From Clostridiaceae bacterium (GTDB taxonomy: Bacteria > Bacillota > Clostridia > Peptostreptococcales > T1SED10-28), in contig PWEO01000142.1 of assembly GCA_003553525.1 (NCBI GenBank), positions 1 to 62,527 of the forward strand: a stretch of 62,527 bases of DNA, in the 5' to 3' direction. The notes under the pieces were generated by a model. That model worked only from the letters and a program-made list of their open reading frames with translations, was not told the origin of the DNA and ran no database searches. Position 1 is the stretch's first letter. Every line of letters starts with the position of its first letter. Positions 6,057 to 15,361 of this stretch are shown here, piece after piece. A program made the translations under genes and the position numbers.

Positions 6057-8687
6057 CTAGAGGGTTTCCTCCACATAGGATTTTACAGCCGCAAGGGCTT
6101 CATTTATTTTTTCCGGGTTCTTTCCGCCGGCCTGGGCCATATCCGGGCGCCCGCCGCCGCCGCCGCCGGCTACTTTCGCTCCGACCTTGACGATGTCTCC
6201 CGCTTTTATGCCTTTTTTGATTAAGTCCCTGGTCACAATGGCAATAAAGTTGGCTTTGCCGTTATTTTTCCCTCCGAGGACAATGATACCGCTTTCCATT
6301 TTTTCCTTTAAGCCGTCTCCGACCTTTCGGATTTCATCCATTTCCTTTTCTCCGAGGTTTTCCAGGATCATGGGTACACCCTTTACGTTTACTGCGGTAT
6401 CCAACAAGTCTCCCACAACGTCTCCGGCAAGTTTGCTTTTTAAGGATTCAATGGCTTTTGCCTGATCCTTTTGCTCTACCAACACCTCTTCGATGCGTCG
6501 AAGGATATTGTCTTCCTTAACCTTTAAGGTTTGGGCCGCCTGCTGAATCAGAGCCTGTTGCTCCTTCATCTGGCGATAAACCCCTTCGCCGGTTACCGCT
6601 TCAATTCGTCGGACGCCGGAGGCCACACTGGCCTCGTGAAGGATTTTAAACATCCCGATTTTGCTGGTGTTATCCACATGGCAACCGCCGCACAGTTCAT
6701 TGGAATAATTCTCGACCTCAATTACCCGGACATGGGCGTCGTATTTTTCCGTAAACAGGGCTGCGGCCCCTTTTTCTTTGGCATCGTCCAGGGACATGGT
6801 GGAGGCGGTGACCGGCTGTCCGTTAAAAATCACGGCGTTCACCTGGTCCTCGATTTTTTCCATTTCCTCTTTGGTCAGTCCTTCAAAATGATTAAAGTCA
6901 AATCGCATTCGTTCATCGCTGACGTAGGATCCCGCTTGATTTACATGATCCCCTACAACGTCCTTAAGTGCCTGATGCAGAAGATGGGTCCCCGTATGGT
7001 TTTTCATCGTGGCAAAGCGACGTTTTTCATCGATATGCAGGGTCACGTCTTCCCCGGTTTTTACTACACCGGATAAGACTTTAATGAGCTTGTAGGTTCT
7101 TCCGTTTTTATCGTTTTGGGTATCCAGTACCTTTCCTTCAAAACTGTCATGGTAGGCTCTACCTTGATCTCCCACCTGTCCTCCGCTTTCTCCGTAAAAG
7201 GGGGTTCTATCGGTAATCAGCAGGACTTCCATCCCTTCAGTGGCTTCCGTTACGGGCGCTCCCTGAGATACCAGGGCCATGACCTTGGCCGTTTCCTTAA
7301 AGGAGGTATATCCCGTAAATAGGGTTTTTAACTTCGGGTCCACGGACTTTAAGGGATCCTCCGCCCAGCCTTCGTTTCCTTGTTTTTGTCTGGAGCTTCG
7401 GGCGAGGTTTCGCTGCTTTTCCATGGCGGCTTTAAAGGCCTCTTCATCCACGGACAGCTCTTTTTCCGCTAAGATTTCCAGGGTCAGGTCCAGGGGAAAA
7501 CCGTAGGTGTCATAAAGCTTAAAGGCGTCGGCTCCCGACAGGGTTTTTTCTCCCCTTTTCACCAGGGCTTCAATGTATCCGTCCAAGATTTCCATTCCCT
7601 GACCGATGGTCTCCTGGAATTTTTCTTCTTCCACGGTGATGATTTTTCGGATATAGTCCTTTTTTTCCTGAAGTTCGGGATAGTCTTCGCCGAAAATCTC
7701 CACGACGGTTTCCATCAGATCTTTTAAGAAGCTGTGTCGAATGCCCAGCAGTCTTCCATGGCGGGCTCCCCGTCGAAGAAGTCTTCGAAGGACGTACCCC
7801 CGGCCTTCATTGCTGGGAATGATTCCGTCACCGATCATAAAGGTTACGGCCTTGATATGGTCGGTAATCACTTTAATGGAAGTATTTTCCTCGGCCTTTT
7901 CCGGAGAATTTTTCATGGTTACCACACGGTCATAGATCTTTTTGGCTATATCAATTTCATAAATGGAGTTTACGTCCTGCATAATGGCAGCTACCCGCTC
8001 AAGGCCCATGCCCGTGTCAATATTGGGACTTGGCAGCTTTGTATAATTGCCTTCTTCGTCTTTATTAAACTGAGTAAATACCAGGTTCCAGAATTCCACA
8101 AAGCGGTCACAGTCGCAGCCCGGTTTACAATCGGGATCCTCACAGCCGTAGGCGGGGCCCCGGTCATAATAAAGCTCGGAGCAGGGACCACAGGGGCCGG
8201 TTCCGATTTCCCAGAAGTTGTCTTCCTTACCCAGCCGTACGATTCGCTCTTTTTCCAGACCGATATGCTCATGCCACAGGTCAAAGGCTTCGTCGTCCTC
8301 TTCGTAAATGGAGGCCCAGATATTTTCTCTCGGCATCTCTAAATCCTTTAAGACAAATTCCCAGGCCCATTCAATGGCTTCTTTTTTAAAGTAATCTCCA
8401 AAGGAAAAGTTTCCAAGCATTTCGAAAAACGTGGCGTGGCGGGCGGTTCGTCCAACGTTTTCAATATCATCGGTACGAATGCACTTTTGACAGGTGGCCA
8501 TACGGTTTTTCGGCGGCTCCTTGGTACCTGAAAAATAAGGTTTTAAAGGGGCCATTCCCGCATTGATCAACAGTAAACTTTTATCCTCCCGGGGTACCAG
8601 AGGGTAACTTTTTTGGATGTAGTGATCCTTTTCTTCAAAAAACTTTAAAAAGGCTCTTCGAATTTCGTTTGCTCCCATTGCTTTCAT
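6057..8687 (-). CDS. alaS: Alanyl-tRNA synthetase
   Basis: Class II synthetase that charges tRNA-Ala, 876 residues, normal length. The N-terminal catalytic part has RTDDIENVGRTARHATFFEM and NFWEIGTGPCGPCSELYYD. The editing domain has HTGTHLLHQAL and the Cys/His zinc site ELCGGCHVD. The C-Ala domain ends with the glycine-rich KVAGGGGGGRPDMAQAGG. A Cys-rich stretch (CEDPDCKPGCDCD) lies in the catalytic domain near residue 180, as in many Clostridia. The ATG at 8687 follows GAGGAGG by seven bases. Only 50 bases separate it from the upstream gene, leaving no room for a T-box leader. Confidence 0.98.
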   Translation of the reverse strand: MKAMGANEIRRAFLKFFEEKDHYIQKSYPLVPREDKSLLLINAGMAPLKPYFSGTKEPPKNRMATCQKCIRTDDIENVGRTARHATFFEMLGNFSFGDYFKKEAIEWAWEFVLKDLEMPRENIWASIYEEDDEAFDLWHEHIGLEKERIVRLGKEDNFWEIGTGPCGPCSELYYDRGPAYGCEDPDCKPGCDCDRFVEFWNLVFTQFNKDEEGNYTKLPSPNIDTGMGLERVAAIMQDVNSIYEIDIAKKIYDRVVTMKNSPEKAEENTSIKVITDHIKAVTFMIGDGIIPSNEGRGYVLRRLLRRGARHGRLLGIRHSFLKDLMETVVEIFGEDYPELQEKKDYIRKIITVEEEKFQETIGQGMEILDGYIEALVKRGEKTLSGADAFKLYDTYGFPLDLTLEILAEKELSVDEEAFKAAMEKQRNLARSSRQKQGNEGWAEDPLKSVDPKLKTLFTGYTSFKETAKVMALVSQGAPVTEATEGMEVLLITDRTPFYGESGGQVGDQGRAYHDSFEGKVLDTQNDKNGRTYKLIKVLSGVVKTGEDVTLHIDEKRRFATMKNHTGTHLLHQALKDVVGDHVNQAGSYVSDERMRFDFNHFEGLTKEEMEKIEDQVNAVIFNGQPVTASTMSLDDAKEKGAAALFTEKYDAHVRVIEVENYSNELCGGCHVDNTSKIGMFKILHEASVASGVRRIEAVTGEGVYRQMKEQQALIQQAAQTLKVKEDNILRRIEEVLVEQKDQAKAIESLKSKLAGDVVGDLLDTAVNVKGVPMILENLGEKEMDEIRKVGDGLKEKMESGIIVLGGKNNGKANFIAIVTRDLIKKGIKAGDIVKVGAKVAGGGGGGRPDMAQAGGKNPEKINEALAAVKSYVEETL

Positions 8688-8726
8688 TGATGTTCCTCCT
8701 CTTTTATATCAATAGTACTTTTAAAA

Positions 8727-8735
8727 ATTATATCA
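8727..8735 (-). promoter_or_regulatory. Extended -10 promoter of alaS
   Basis: TGATATAAT on the minus strand is a perfect TGnTATAAT, about 40 bases before the alaS ATG, with a weak TTGGTT 17 bases upstream inside the permease gene. It suggests alaS can be transcribed alone with a short leader. Confidence 0.6.
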
Positions 8736-8737
8736 CG

Positions 8738-9904
8738 TTAGATCCGTTTAACCAAGGCGATAAAGTGTTTTCCTAAAATGTGGATGGTTACTGCGGTGGG
8801 TACGGCAATGAGCATTCCGAGAATTCCGAACACCCGGCCGCCGATCATCAGGGAAAGCATCACAAATACGGGATGAAAACCCACCCGCTTTCCTACTACT
8901 CTGGGGGTGACGATACCGCTTTCAATCTGCTGAATGACGGTAAAAACTAAGATGACCCAAAGAGCTTTAACCGGGCCGTCCAGCAGGGCAAAGAATACGG
9001 CGGGAATAATTCCGATAAAAGGTCCCAGGTAGGGAATAATATTGAATATCCCTGCAATCATACCCACCAACACCGCGAATTCCACTCGAAGAATCAGTAG
9101 GGAAATCGTCGTCAGGGTTCCCACAAACAGGGCCACCAGCAGCTGGCCCCGTACAAAACCTCCCAGAGCCGTGTTCATATCATAGCCGATCAGCAGGGCC
9201 TGCTGGCGAACCCGCTCAGGGATCACCATTAAAATATTATGCTTGAATTTTTCCCGGTCCTTTAAAAAGTAAAAGGTGATGATCGGGGTTAGTATCACAT
9301 TGATTACCCGGATAAAAAAGCCCCGAAAGGTCTGGGTAATGGAGGTGAAAGCGCCCATAAACATATCTTGAAACCGGTCCATGTCCAAATCCAGCATCTC
9401 TCCCAGATTTTCCAGGTTTTCCGGTAAGAATCCGATTCGATGAAAGTTTCTTTCGTAGAAGGCTTGAAAGCCTTCATAGGCATTTTCCACATACTGGGGA
9501 AATACCTCCATCAAACGCCTCATTTCTCCGGTGATTCTGGGGAAAAAGCTTAAGGACAGCAGCCCGAGCACCACTAAAATCCCTGCATAAATCAGAAGGA
9601 TACCATAGGGTCTTCGAATCCCCTTTTTATCCATAAAGGTTACCGCAGGATTTAGAATATAGGCAATGGCAAAGGCCGCCAAAAAGGGCGCCACTAATTG
9701 GAGTAAAAATCCTTGAATGGTATAAAGACCGATCAGAATCAGTACAACGAAAAAGAACAGGATAAAATAAAAAATCTGTTTTTTCCCGATAAAAATCCGC
9801 CGGTCCCGATATAAAAAATTATTGCCGATATGTATTAAATAATAAATTCCAAAGCCGATGAGCAATAAAACGCCCAGCAATATCAGGAAGAATAAAAAAT
9901 TCAT
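8738..9904 (-). CDS. AI-2E family transporter
   Basis: Polytopic membrane protein of 388 residues from the ATG at 9904, with about eight hydrophobic segments. The family signatures near the C-terminus are clear: FNIIPYLGPFIGIIPAVFFA, VIQQIESGIVTPRVVGKRVG and HPVFVMLSLMIGGRVFGILG. Members transport diverse small molecules or ions (AI-2 export, Na+/H+ antiport in some), so the substrate is unknown. GAGG lies seven bases before the ATG. The frame stays open upstream, and a stronger GGAGGGG site lies eight bases before an in-frame TTG at 9994, which would add 30 polar residues. Both starts are possible. Confidence 0.88.
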   Translation of the reverse strand: MNFLFFLILLGVLLLIGFGIYYLIHIGNNFLYRDRRIFIGKKQIFYFILFFFVVLILIGLYTIQGFLLQLVAPFLAAFAIAYILNPAVTFMDKKGIRRPYGILLIYAGILVVLGLLSLSFFPRITGEMRRLMEVFPQYVENAYEGFQAFYERNFHRIGFLPENLENLGEMLDLDMDRFQDMFMGAFTSITQTFRGFFIRVINVILTPIITFYFLKDREKFKHNILMVIPERVRQQALLIGYDMNTALGGFVRGQLLVALFVGTLTTISLLILRVEFAVLVGMIAGIFNIIPYLGPFIGIIPAVFFALLDGPVKALWVILVFTVIQQIESGIVTPRVVGKRVGFHPVFVMLSLMIGGRVFGILGMLIAVPTAVTIHILGKHFIALVKRI

Positions 9905-10061
9905 GATATAGCCTCTTTCCGCTAACCGGGATACTTCATTATTCCCTGCGTTCAGTAATGGGGTTCCAAACCTAAACCATGATGCTGGCCACAAGAAAAT
10001 CCCCTCCTTTATTCCAAAAATCCTTTTCCCGGGATTGTCAGAATCTTTTCCTTCATCTTTC

Positions 10062-10070
10062 ATTTTAGCA
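10062..10070 (-). promoter_or_regulatory. Extended -10 promoter of the AI-2E permease
   Basis: TGCTAAAAT on the minus strand (TGnTAaAAT) lies between the iscU terminator and the permease. Transcription from here would include the GGAGGGG site at about 10007-10003 and therefore the upstream TTG start option. Confidence 0.45.
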
Positions 10071-10097
10071 AAAATTAGAAAATAAATCTATAAAATA

Positions 10098-10130
10098 AAA
10101 GAAAACACAGTTAATCACTGTATTTTCTTT
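10098..10130 (-). terminator. Terminator after iscU
   Basis: A 13-bp stem (one G-U pair) with a 7-base loop on the minus strand, ending in a T-rich TTTTCTTTTATTTTA tract. It lies about 30 bases after the iscU stop and ends the isc operon. Confidence 0.85.
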
Positions 10131-10161
10131 GGTTTGTTATCCAATTCAGTTTATTATTTCT

Positions 10162-10593
10162 CTAGTGGTGGTCGTCCTCTTGGGCGGCTTTCGGATCAAA
10201 GCCCTCCAATTCTTCATAATGCTTGTCATGCTTTGCTGCATAATCATATATTGCGGATTTGATCGCCTGCTCCGCGAGTACGGAACAGTGGATTTTTGCA
10301 GAAGGCAGGCCTCCCAGTTCTTCAACCACTTTTTTATTGCTTACGTTTAGGGCTTCCTTTACGGTTTTCCCCTTGATCAGTTCCGTGGCAATAGAGGAGC
10401 TGGCAATGGCGGAACCGCAGCCGAAGGTCTTAAATTTCACATCGGTGATCACTTCATTCTCATCAATTTTAAAATACATCTTCATGATATCGCCGCATTT
10501 CGGGTTTCCTACCTGGCCTACGCCGTCGGCGTCTTTAATCTCTCCTACATTTCTGGGGTTGGTAAAGTGCTCCATTACAATTTCCGTATACAT
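10162..10593 (-). CDS. iscU: Iron-sulfur cluster scaffold protein IscU/NifU N-terminal type
   Basis: Scaffold on which Fe-S clusters are built from sulfur supplied by IscS. 143 residues with the three ligand cysteines in NPKCGD (about residue 33), FGCGSAIASSS (about 59) and KIHCSVLAEQA (about 102), and the Asp after the first Cys. The C-terminus adds a short acidic, His-containing tail (AAQEDDHH). The ATG overlaps the last base of the iscS stop (TAATG), so translation is coupled. It belongs to the NifU-like IscU group of Clostridia rather than SufU, since the SufU insertion is lacking. Confidence 0.95.
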   Translation of the reverse strand: MYTEIVMEHFTNPRNVGEIKDADGVGQVGNPKCGDIMKMYFKIDENEVITDVKFKTFGCGSAIASSSIATELIKGKTVKEALNVSNKKVVEELGGLPSAKIHCSVLAEQAIKSAIYDYAAKHDKHYEELEGFDPKAAQEDDHH

Positions 10594-11780
10594 TATTGAT
10601 TACCTCCTTGGATTTCTTCATATAGCGGGGACATCTGCCGCAGTCTCTCCACAATGGGAGGTAACTGCTCTAATACGTAATCCACTTCCTCTTCGGTGTT
10701 ATAGGCTCCGATGGTCAGTCTGAGAGATCCGTGGGCCACCTCATGGGTAAGTCCGAGGGATAGCAATACATGGGACGGATCCAAGGATCCCGAAGTGCAG
10801 GCGGAACCACTGGAGGCCGCAATGCCTACCATATCCAGACTTAGCAGCAAGGATTCCCCTTCAATATATCGGAAGGAAATATTGGTATTGTTGGGCAGTC
10901 TTTGGGTTCTATGACCGTTTAATAAGGTATAGGGAATGTTTTCTAAAATCCCGTCAATCAATTTATCCCGAAGCCGGGTTTTTTCCTGAATCCGCTCTCT
11001 CAGGTTTTCATGGGCAAGCTCTGCGGCTTTCCCGAAGCCTACGATACCCGGTACGTTTTCCGTCCCCGCCCGTTTATTACGCTCCTGAGCGCCGCCGTGA
11101 ATCAAGTTGTGAATTTTAATACCCGGTCGGATGTATAGGGCTCCGATGCCCTTGGGTCCGTGAAGTTTATGGGCGGACATACTCATCATATCGATATTTA
11201 ACTCATCCACATCGAGTTTGATATTGCCAAGGGCCTGTACACCGTCGGTGTGAAAGGCGACCTTCTTTTCCTTGGCCATCGCGCCGATTTCTTTAATAGG
11301 TTGGATGGTTCCGATTTCATTGTTGGCAAACATTACGGTAATTAAAATGGTCTCATCGGTGATGGCGGCCTTTAAGTCTTTTAAATCGATTAACCCGTCG
11401 GCGTCCACATCCAGATAAGTTGCACTAAATCCATGCTCTTTTACCAAATATTCCACGGTGTGGAGTACCGCATGGTGTTCCACCTTTGTGGTGATGATAT
11501 GATTTCCTTTGTTTCTGTTGGCAAAGGCATATCCGATAATTGCCCAGTTGTCCGCTTCCGAACCTCCACCGGTAAAATATATCTCCCGTGACTTGGCATT
11601 AATGGTTTGGGCAACCCGGTCCCGGGCGGTATCCACGGCGTTCTTGCTCGCTCTTCCATAACTGTGAAGACTGGAAGGATTTCCATATTCGGTTTTCATA
11701 AATTGCATCATTTCTTCAAGGACTTCTTCTCTCATCGGTGTGGTAGCTGAATAGTCCATATATACTCGTTTTTTCATCAT
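10593..11780 (-). CDS. iscS: Cysteine desulfurase IscS/NifS
   Basis: PLP-dependent enzyme that takes sulfur from cysteine for Fe-S clusters and thiolation. 395 residues. YMDYSATTPMREEV is the N-terminal signature, the PLP Lys is near residue 205 in MSAHKLHGPKGIGA, and the persulfide Cys is in ASSGSACTSGS near residue 327. AAGGGG precedes a tandem ATGATG start; either could be used. It follows iscR by 14 bases and overlaps iscU, so the three form one operon controlled by the Rrf2 regulator. No trmU/mnmA gene follows, as occurs in some relatives. Confidence 0.96.
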   Translation of the reverse strand: MMKKRVYMDYSATTPMREEVLEEMMQFMKTEYGNPSSLHSYGRASKNAVDTARDRVAQTINAKSREIYFTGGGSEADNWAIIGYAFANRNKGNHIITTKVEHHAVLHTVEYLVKEHGFSATYLDVDADGLIDLKDLKAAITDETILITVMFANNEIGTIQPIKEIGAMAKEKKVAFHTDGVQALGNIKLDVDELNIDMMSMSAHKLHGPKGIGALYIRPGIKIHNLIHGGAQERNKRAGTENVPGIVGFGKAAELAHENLRERIQEKTRLRDKLIDGILENIPYTLLNGHRTQRLPNNTNISFRYIEGESLLLSLDMVGIAASSGSACTSGSLDPSHVLLSLGLTHEVAHGSLRLTIGAYNTEEEVDYVLEQLPPIVERLRQMSPLYEEIQGGNQ

Positions 11781-11793
11781 TACACCCCTTTTC

Positions 11794-12243
11794 TTATATA
11801 TAAAACATATAATTTTTCTTATTGTTTATTCTTTCCTGATCCTCTAACATGTCAGCTAAGGTTGTGGTATCGATTACATCGTTCACACTTTCCTGAATTC
11901 TTGCCCAGACCAGTCGGGTTACACAGGATTCCTGGTTGCTGCATTCATCGGCTTCCGGATCCATTACACAATCCGCCGGTCCCACGGGACCTTCCAAAGA
12001 CCGTATAATATCCCCTACGGTAATCTCTTCCGGGGGATGGTTTAACATATATCCGCCTTGGGCGCCCCGTACACTTTTTACCAGTTTTGCCCGTCTCAGC
12101 GTGGCAATCAACTGTTCTAAATAGTGCTCCGAGATGTCTTGTCGGTGGGCGATGTTTTTCAAAGTAATCGGGCCCTCTCCGTAATTCACGGCCAAATCGA
12201 ACATGGCCTTTAGTCCGTATCGGCCCTTTGTTGAAAACTTCAT
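11794..12243 (-). CDS. iscR: Rrf2 family regulator, IscR-like
   Basis: Winged-helix regulator of 149 residues starting KFSTKGRYGLKAMFDLAVNYG. The HTH is within ITLKNIAHRQDISEHYLEQL and the wing carries VKSVRGAQGGYML. Cys92, Cys101 and Cys107 are spaced for an Fe-S cluster as in IscR. It leads the iscS-iscU operon, supporting a role as Fe-S status sensor. The ATG at 12243 has AAGGAGG seven bases upstream, so the longer reading from 12360 is rejected: it would run through the promoter. The cysteine-metabolism regulator CymR is the main alternative, but CymR lacks the three cysteines. Confidence 0.9.
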   Translation of the reverse strand: MKFSTKGRYGLKAMFDLAVNYGEGPITLKNIAHRQDISEHYLEQLIATLRRAKLVKSVRGAQGGYMLNHPPEEITVGDIIRSLEGPVGPADCVMDPEADECSNQESCVTRLVWARIQESVNDVIDTTTLADMLEDQERINNKKNYMFYI

Positions 12244-12274
12244 ATCAACCCTCCTTATCAAATCGTCAGAATAT

Positions 12275-12295
12275 TTCCGACTAAAATACTTGGAA
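12275..12295 (-). promoter_or_regulatory. Candidate IscR/Rrf2 operator
   Basis: An imperfect palindrome TTCCnAnTA...TAnTnGGAA centred at 12285 lies just after the -10 of the iscR promoter, covering the expected +5 to +25 region. Composition (ACTAAAATACTTGG) recalls Rrf2/IscR sites. Autorepression is inferred. Confidence 0.45.
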
Positions 12296-12307
12296 TTCAA
12301 TAAGCTC

Positions 12308-12336
12308 ATTATAGTATACCCGAGTCTTTTTGTCAA
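12308..12336 (-). promoter_or_regulatory. Consensus promoter of iscR-iscS-iscU
   Basis: TTGACA at 12331-12336 and TATAAT at 12308-12313 on the minus strand, spacing 17: a perfect sigma-A consensus. The -35 begins immediately after the U tract of the rny terminator. Such a perfect promoter fits a gene kept under repressor control. Confidence 0.9.
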
Positions 12337-12340
12337 CATT

Positions 12341-12366
12341 AAAAAAGAGGATGTTTTCACATCCTC
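12341..12366 (-). terminator. Terminator after rny
   Basis: GAGGATGT and ACATCCTC arms (8 bp) with a stable GAAA tetraloop, followed on the minus strand by six T residues. It lies about 50 bases after the rny stop. Confidence 0.92.
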
Positions 12367-12418
12367 CCGGTTACTGATTTTATCAATATTAAGGGTCGGT
12401 TTTTATCCCTAATCCCTT

Positions 12419-13945
12419 CTATTTTGCGTATTCAATGGCTCTTGTTTCTCGAATCACATTGACTTTAATCTGACCCGGATACTCCAGTTCCGATTCAATG
12501 TTTTTCGAAATATCCCGGGCAAGTACAACCATTTGCTCGTCATTGTAATTTTCCGGTTTAATAATAATTCGAATCTCCCGTCCCGCCTGAATGGCAAAGG
12601 ACTTTTCCACACCTTCATGTTTGTTGGCAATTTCTTCGAGTTTTTCCAGTCGTTTAATATAGGACTCCAGGGTTTCTCTTCTTGCTCCCGGTCTTGCAGC
12701 GGATACTGCATCGGCAGCGGTAATTAAAATTGCTTCCAGACTTTCCGGTTCATAGTCTCCATGATGGGTACTCATCGCATGGATGACGGCTTTGGATTCT
12801 TTGTACTTTTTCAGTAAATTCATACCGATTTCCACATGGGGACCTTCCACTTCATGGTCCACAGCTTTTCCGATATCATGCAGGAGTCCTGCTCTTTTAG
12901 CAACTTTCGGATCCTGTCCCAGTTCCGTCGCCATAATTCCTGCTAAATGGGATACTTCAATGGCATGTTTTAATACGTTTTGTCCGTAACTTGTTCGATA
13001 CTTCAGTCGTCCAAGCAGTCTCATAAGTTCAGGATGCAGTCCGTATACTCCGGTGTCAAAGGTTGCCTGTTCTCCGGTTTCCTTAATCATTTCTTCCACA
13101 TCTTTTTTGGCTTTTTCAACCATTTCTTCGATTCTGGCGGGATGAATTCTTCCATCCACAATCAATCGCTCCAGGGCGATTCGTGCAACTTCTCTTCTGA
13201 TGGGGTCAAATCCTGATAAAATAACGGCTTCAGGAGTATCATCAATAATCAGATCAATACCGGTTAAGGTTTCTAAGGTTCGAATATTTCGACCTTCCCG
13301 ACCGATAATTCGACCTTTCATTTCATCATTAGGCAATTCCACAACGGTAACCGTGGTTTCCGCCACATGGTCCGCCGCACATTTTTGAATAGAGTAAGCA
13401 ATGATTTCCCGGGCTTTCTTGTCCGCATCTTCCCTGGCCTGGCTTTCGATTTCTTTTATCATCATCGCAGCCTCGTGCTTCGCTTCCTTTTCCACGTCAT
13501 TCATTAAAATCCGCTTGGCTTCCTCTTGAGTAAGACCGGAGACTTCTTCGAGCTTGATCTTTTGTTCTTGAATTAAGCTCTCAATTTTCCCCTCTCTGTC
13601 CTCAATAGCTTTCAGTTTCTGGTTGTACTTGTTTTCTTTGGCTTCTATTGCCTCTGATTTACGGTCCAAGCTTTCTTCTTTTTGAAGTAATCGTTTTTCG
13701 ATCTTTTGCTGTTCGTTTCTTCTGTCCCGACTTTCCTTTTCAAAATCGTTTCGCAATCGATGTACTTCTTCTTTTGCTTCCAGCAGTAATTCTTTTTTTT
13801 GCGTTTCCGCATCCTTAATTGCTTCTTTTTCAATTTTTACAGCTAACTGTTCTGCGTTATTTATTTTTCCCTCTGCAATATTTTTGCGAATAAAATATCC
13901 AGCAAGGCATCCTACAATTGCAGCTGCGATTAGCCATAGTATCAT
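12419..13945 (-). CDS. rny: Ribonuclease Y
   Basis: Membrane-anchored endoribonuclease that starts mRNA decay in Firmicutes. 508 residues from the ATG at 13945. An N-terminal membrane segment ([17 protein letters not shown]) is followed by a long Lys/Glu-rich coiled coil to about residue 190, a KH domain ([17 protein letters not shown], about 208-225) and an HD domain with [12 protein letters not shown] (about 353). Start is uncertain: GGAGGGG lies 18 bases before the ATG, but only six bases before an in-frame ATC at 13957 that would give an N-terminus of I-E-P-T-M. The gene has its own promoter and terminator. Confidence 0.96.
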   Translation of the reverse strand: MILWLIAAAIVGCLAGYFIRKNIAEGKINNAEQLAVKIEKEAIKDAETQKKELLLEAKEEVHRLRNDFEKESRDRRNEQQKIEKRLLQKEESLDRKSEAIEAKENKYNQKLKAIEDREGKIESLIQEQKIKLEEVSGLTQEEAKRILMNDVEKEAKHEAAMMIKEIESQAREDADKKAREIIAYSIQKCAADHVAETTVTVVELPNDEMKGRIIGREGRNIRTLETLTGIDLIIDDTPEAVILSGFDPIRREVARIALERLIVDGRIHPARIEEMVEKAKKDVEEMIKETGEQATFDTGVYGLHPELMRLLGRLKYRTSYGQNVLKHAIEVSHLAGIMATELGQDPKVAKRAGLLHDIGKAVDHEVEGPHVEIGMNLLKKYKESKAVIHAMSTHHGDYEPESLEAILITAADAVSAARPGARRETLESYIKRLEKLEEIANKHEGVEKSFAIQAGREIRIIIKPENYNDEQMVVLARDISKNIESELEYPGQIKVNVIRETRAIEYAK

Positions 13946-14040
13946 AGTTGGTTCGATATTGGACCCCTCCTTTATTTAATTTTTTTTCAATCCTTATTAC
14001 ACATTTTTTAGTTAGGATTATTACAATATTACACCTTTTC

Positions 14041-14069
14041 ATTTTATCCTTTTTTCCAATGAGTGTCAA
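14041..14069 (-). promoter_or_regulatory. Promoter of rny
   Basis: TTGACA at 14064-14069 and TAAAAT at 14041-14046 on the minus strand with a 17-base spacer. It gives a leader of about 90 bases before the rny start, in which I see no obvious structure. Confidence 0.8.
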
Positions 14070-14159
14070 GGAATCATTGCCTAGGCTTGGAAGGATAAGG
14101 AAAAGCCGGAAAAGATCGAAACCGCTCCCACAAAGATCAAAAAAGCCCCTTGAAACCGG

Positions 14160-14188
14160 AAAAAGCCCCGGGAGTTGTCTCCCGGAGC
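14160..14188 (-). terminator. Terminator after recA
   Basis: A 10-bp GC-rich stem (one G-U pair) with an ACAA loop, followed by TTTTT on the minus strand, 57 bases after the recA stop. Confidence 0.92.
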
Positions 14189-14245
14189 TTCGTTTTGTCG
14201 GCTTTTGAAAACCGGTATTTTCCCAATAATCGGAAAAATATTTAT

Positions 14246-15340
14246 TTATTCAGCTTTTTTCCCTTTTTTCTCGGTTTTATCGGTTTTATCGACTTTGGGT
14301 TCCTTTGCAGCATCCTTCACAACCGGGGTATCATCTTCGATCAGGTTATGATGGACTCGGATTTTTCGCTCCAGTTCCTTTAGCAGGTCCGTATTTTCCT
14401 CAAGATAGGTTTTGGAATTTTCCCGTCCCTGACCCAGGCGGGTACCTTCATAGCTGTACCAGGCACCGGCTTTATCCACAATATCCAGCTCGCTGGCAAG
14501 GTCTAAAATATCTCCGGAGGCGGAGATCCCTTTACCGTACATAATATCAAACTCCGCCTTTTTAAAGGGTGGAGCCACTTTGTTTTTGACAATTTTTACC
14601 CGGGTACGATTTCCCAGAATGTCATTGCCCTGCTTGATGATATCGATTTTTCGAATATCCATCCGAACCGAGGCATAAAACTTCAGTGCCCGGCCTCCCG
14701 AAGTGGTTTCAGGGTTTCCAAACATCACACCGATTTTTTCCCGCAGCTGATTAATGAAAATTACGGTGGTATGGGACTTGCTGATGGAACCGGAAAGTTT
14801 ACGAAGGGCCTGGGACATGAGTCTTGCCTGGAGTCCCACGTGGGAATCCCCCATCTCTCCTTCAATTTCCGCCTTGGGCACAAGGGCCGCCACGGAGTCT
14901 ACGGTAATGATATCCACGGCGCCGCTTCTTACCAGGGCTTCCGCGATTTCTAAGGCCTGCTCCCCCGTATCCGGTTGAGAGACAATCAGTTCATCCACTT
15001 TTACTCCCAGGTTCCGGGCATAGGCCGGATCCAAGGCATGCTCCGCATCGATGAATGCGGCGGTCCCTCCATTTTTTTGCGCTTCCGCAATCATATGTAG
15101 GGTCATGGTGGTTTTACCAGAGGATTCCGGTCCGTAAATTTCGATAATTCTTCCCCGGGGTACGCCCCCTACTCCTAAGGCCACATCCAATCCGATGGAG
15201 CCGGTGGGAATGACATCAATATTTCGTATTGCGTCACCGCCCAGTTGCATGATGGAACCCTTACCAAACTGCTTTTCAATTTGACCAATGGCCATTTCTA
15301 GTGCTTTTTTCTTTTCCATAAGTCCAGTTAAACTGGTCAC
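14246..15340 (-). CDS. recA: Recombinase A
   Basis: ATP-dependent strand-exchange protein and SOS co-protease. Walker [17 protein letters not shown] lies near residue 66-80, Walker [15 protein letters not shown] near 145, the L2 region contains [22 protein letters not shown], and the C-terminus is a Lys/Asp/Glu-rich tail. Two starts are possible: GTG at 15340 (364 residues) with AAAGGG too close, or ATG at 15319 ([15 protein letters not shown], 357 residues), which matches the usual RecA N-terminus but has no clear site directly before it. A 13-base palindrome at 15324-15336 lies between them. Own promoter and a LexA-type box upstream show SOS control. Confidence 0.97.
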   Translation of the reverse strand: MTSLTGLMEKKKALEMAIGQIEKQFGKGSIMQLGGDAIRNIDVIPTGSIGLDVALGVGGVPRGRIIEIYGPESSGKTTMTLHMIAEAQKNGGTAAFIDAEHALDPAYARNLGVKVDELIVSQPDTGEQALEIAEALVRSGAVDIITVDSVAALVPKAEIEGEMGDSHVGLQARLMSQALRKLSGSISKSHTTVIFINQLREKIGVMFGNPETTSGGRALKFYASVRMDIRKIDIIKQGNDILGNRTRVKIVKNKVAPPFKKAEFDIMYGKGISASGDILDLASELDIVDKAGAWYSYEGTRLGQGRENSKTYLEENTDLLKELERKIRVHHNLIEDDTPVVKDAAKEPKVDKTDKTEKKGKKAE

Positions 15341-15361
15341 ACCCTTTCATTTGTTTTTTCT

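Noticed and set aside
6531-8342. Long plus-strand reading frames opposite alaS (for example 6531-7076 and 7734-8342)
   Set aside because: They are antisense shadows of a highly conserved gene, lack ribosome-binding sites and show no recognisable protein features.
8688-8737. T-box leader before alaS
   Set aside because: The gap is only 50 bases, too short for a T-box, and no AGGGTGG-like T-box sequence is present.
12244-12360. Longer iscR reading frame beginning at 12360
   Set aside because: It would read through the promoter and rny terminator; the ATG at 12243 has an ideal ribosome-binding site and the family N-terminus.
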